Shown here: positions 24,511 through 25,172 of the stretch, piece after piece | Position numbering within the stretch: the stretch's first letter is position 1 | Layout: every line of letters begins with the position of its first letter | NCBI GenBank assembly: GCA_944389985.1 | Contig: CALXON010000034.1 | Span: 1-25,172, forward strand | Direction of reading: 5' to 3' | Source of the DNA: an uncultured Spirochaetaceae bacterium | GTDB taxonomy: Bacteria > Spirochaetota > Spirochaetia > Sphaerochaetales > Sphaerochaetaceae | DNA: 25,172 bases | Translations under genes and position numbers: made by a program | Notes under the pieces: generated by a model | Databases searched by the model: none | Told to the model about the DNA's origin: nothing | Seen by the model: only the letters and a program-made list of their open reading frames with translations

Positions 24511-25135
24511 GCGCAGGAAGAACATAACAGCGCCGAAGCAGACACTGCTTCTTGTGTGCGCAACGGAGGCTGAGGCTCTTTACTTCTCGCAGATGCGCAA
24601 GGATTGCAGATATGTCAATCTTACTGTTCTTGCAGCCCCGAATGCGAAGAATCTGAAGGCTCTTGTGGATTATACGGCTAAGGAACGCAACCATGGGAAG
24701 TTCGATTCTGCATGGGCTCTGTTCGGTTTCGATGATGTCGGGACAACTGTGGATGAGATAAAGGAGATGGATGAGTATGTGCAGAAGAAGAAGGTGAGAC
24801 TCTGCTATTTCAATCCTACGTTCGAGCTCTGGTTCATATTCCACCTTGGCGCTCCTGGCTCATTCCTCAGTGATATCACGCCGCTGAAAGGTAAGCTTGC
24901 GGAAGCTCTTCCCGGGTATGAGTTCACTCCCGAGTACCTTCTTACCAAGGGTCTCAATATGCATATCAGGCTATTCCCAAGACATGCTCAGGCCGATATC
25001 AATGCACGCAATTACAATGCTGCTGCGAGGGCTGCGACAGGTCTTGATGCAACCACCATGCCTCTTCTCAATGAGGATATAACGGCAATCTGCGGATCTG
25101 CGGATATGTCGCATAACCAGAAGGTGAGAAGATAG
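24503..25135 (+). CDS. RloB/AbiLii-like protein (candidate effector of the pair)
   Basis: This 210-residue protein shows the RloB family pattern: an N-terminal hydrophobic strand ending in an acidic motif, a WxxF strand ending in Asp residues, and the hallmark FNPTFELWFIFHL (103-115; family form SNPxFELWLLLHF). In relatives the fold is Toprim-like, with acidic catalytic residues in a VCEGExTE motif and a DRDD motif. Here these read VCATEAEA (V18-A25) and GFDD (G75-D78), so one Glu and one Asp of the usual set are replaced. The start overlaps the ATPase stop by 8 bp, so the two are translationally coupled. A potential short open frame begins 3 bp after the stop and leaves the window. Confidence 0.85.
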   Translation: MIKRRKNITAPKQTLLLVCATEAEALYFSQMRKDCRYVNLTVLAAPNAKNLKALVDYTAKERNHGKFDSAWALFGFDDVGTTVDEIKEMDEYVQKKKVRLCYFNPTFELWFIFHLGAPGSFLSDITPLKGKLAEALPGYEFTPEYLLTKGLNMHIRLFPRHAQADINARNYNAAARAATGLDATTMPLLNEDITAICGSADMSHNQKVRR

Positions 25136-25137
25136 TA

Positions 25138-25172
25138 ATGGAGGCAGTCCCTCTTCTACTCAGTCTGATAGC
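25138..25172 (+). CDS. Possible start of a further gene (partial, hydrophobic N-terminus)
   Basis: ATG at 25138 opens MEAVPLLLSLI before the window ends, only 2 bp after the RloB stop. If real it would be a third member of the unit, perhaps a membrane protein. Eleven codons are too few to judge, and no clear ribosome binding site beyond AAGGTGAGAAG is present. Confidence 0.25.
   Translation, partial: MEAVPLLLSLI

Overview
The window looks like a chromosomal segment of a spirochaete. The RpoB and RpoC sequences have a spirochaete-like character, there is a TrpXYZ-like ABC transporter with a PF04392-type binding protein, and the base composition is moderate. A Sphaerochaeta-like lineage is my best guess, from recalled family resemblance only; no search was run.

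Layout. (1) 1-9275, + strand: the information-processing cluster rplL(end)-rpoB-rpoC-rpsL-rpsG. Tandem hairpins lie between rplL and rpoB, stem-loops lie in the rpoC-rpsL spacer, and a strong intrinsic terminator follows rpsG. fusA and tuf do not follow. (2) 9282-10375: three small genes, a short KilA-N-like protein (+), a TSCPD-domain protein (-) and a GNAT acetyltransferase (+). (3) 10476-14126: nrdA-nrdB, a class I ribonucleotide reductase, with a Fur/PerR-type box over its promoter and a bidirectional terminator after nrdB. (4) 14194-19598, - strand: read in transcription order, a 46-residue acidic mini-protein, two paralogous TrpX-like binding proteins, a permease, an ATPase and a MATE exporter. 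The last three are overlapped or 1 bp apart. (5) 19688-22978, + strand: a KamA-family radical SAM protein, a degenerate PdxA-like protein and a tyrosine-rich lipoprotein. (6) 23178-25135, + strand: an overlapping RloA/RloB (AbiL-type) ATPase plus Toprim pair, a candidate phage-defence module, with its own terminator-insulated promoter.

Themes that cross genes. Most promoters I can see are extended -10 elements (TGG or TGC before the hexamer). At four genes (9297, 10513, 19598 on the minus strand, 20844) a -10 hexamer sits 6-7 nt before the ATG with no Shine-Dalgarno sequence, which predicts leaderless mRNAs. Several proteins look like family members with altered key residues: the RloA/RloB pair, the PdxA-like protein, the KamA-like protein, the NrdA C-terminal CxxC (here SxxC), and RpoB with a 3-residue expansion beside the rifampicin cluster. 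The RloA/RloB pair, with coordinated changes at canonical catalytic positions in both partners, is the best candidate for an undescribed variant system.
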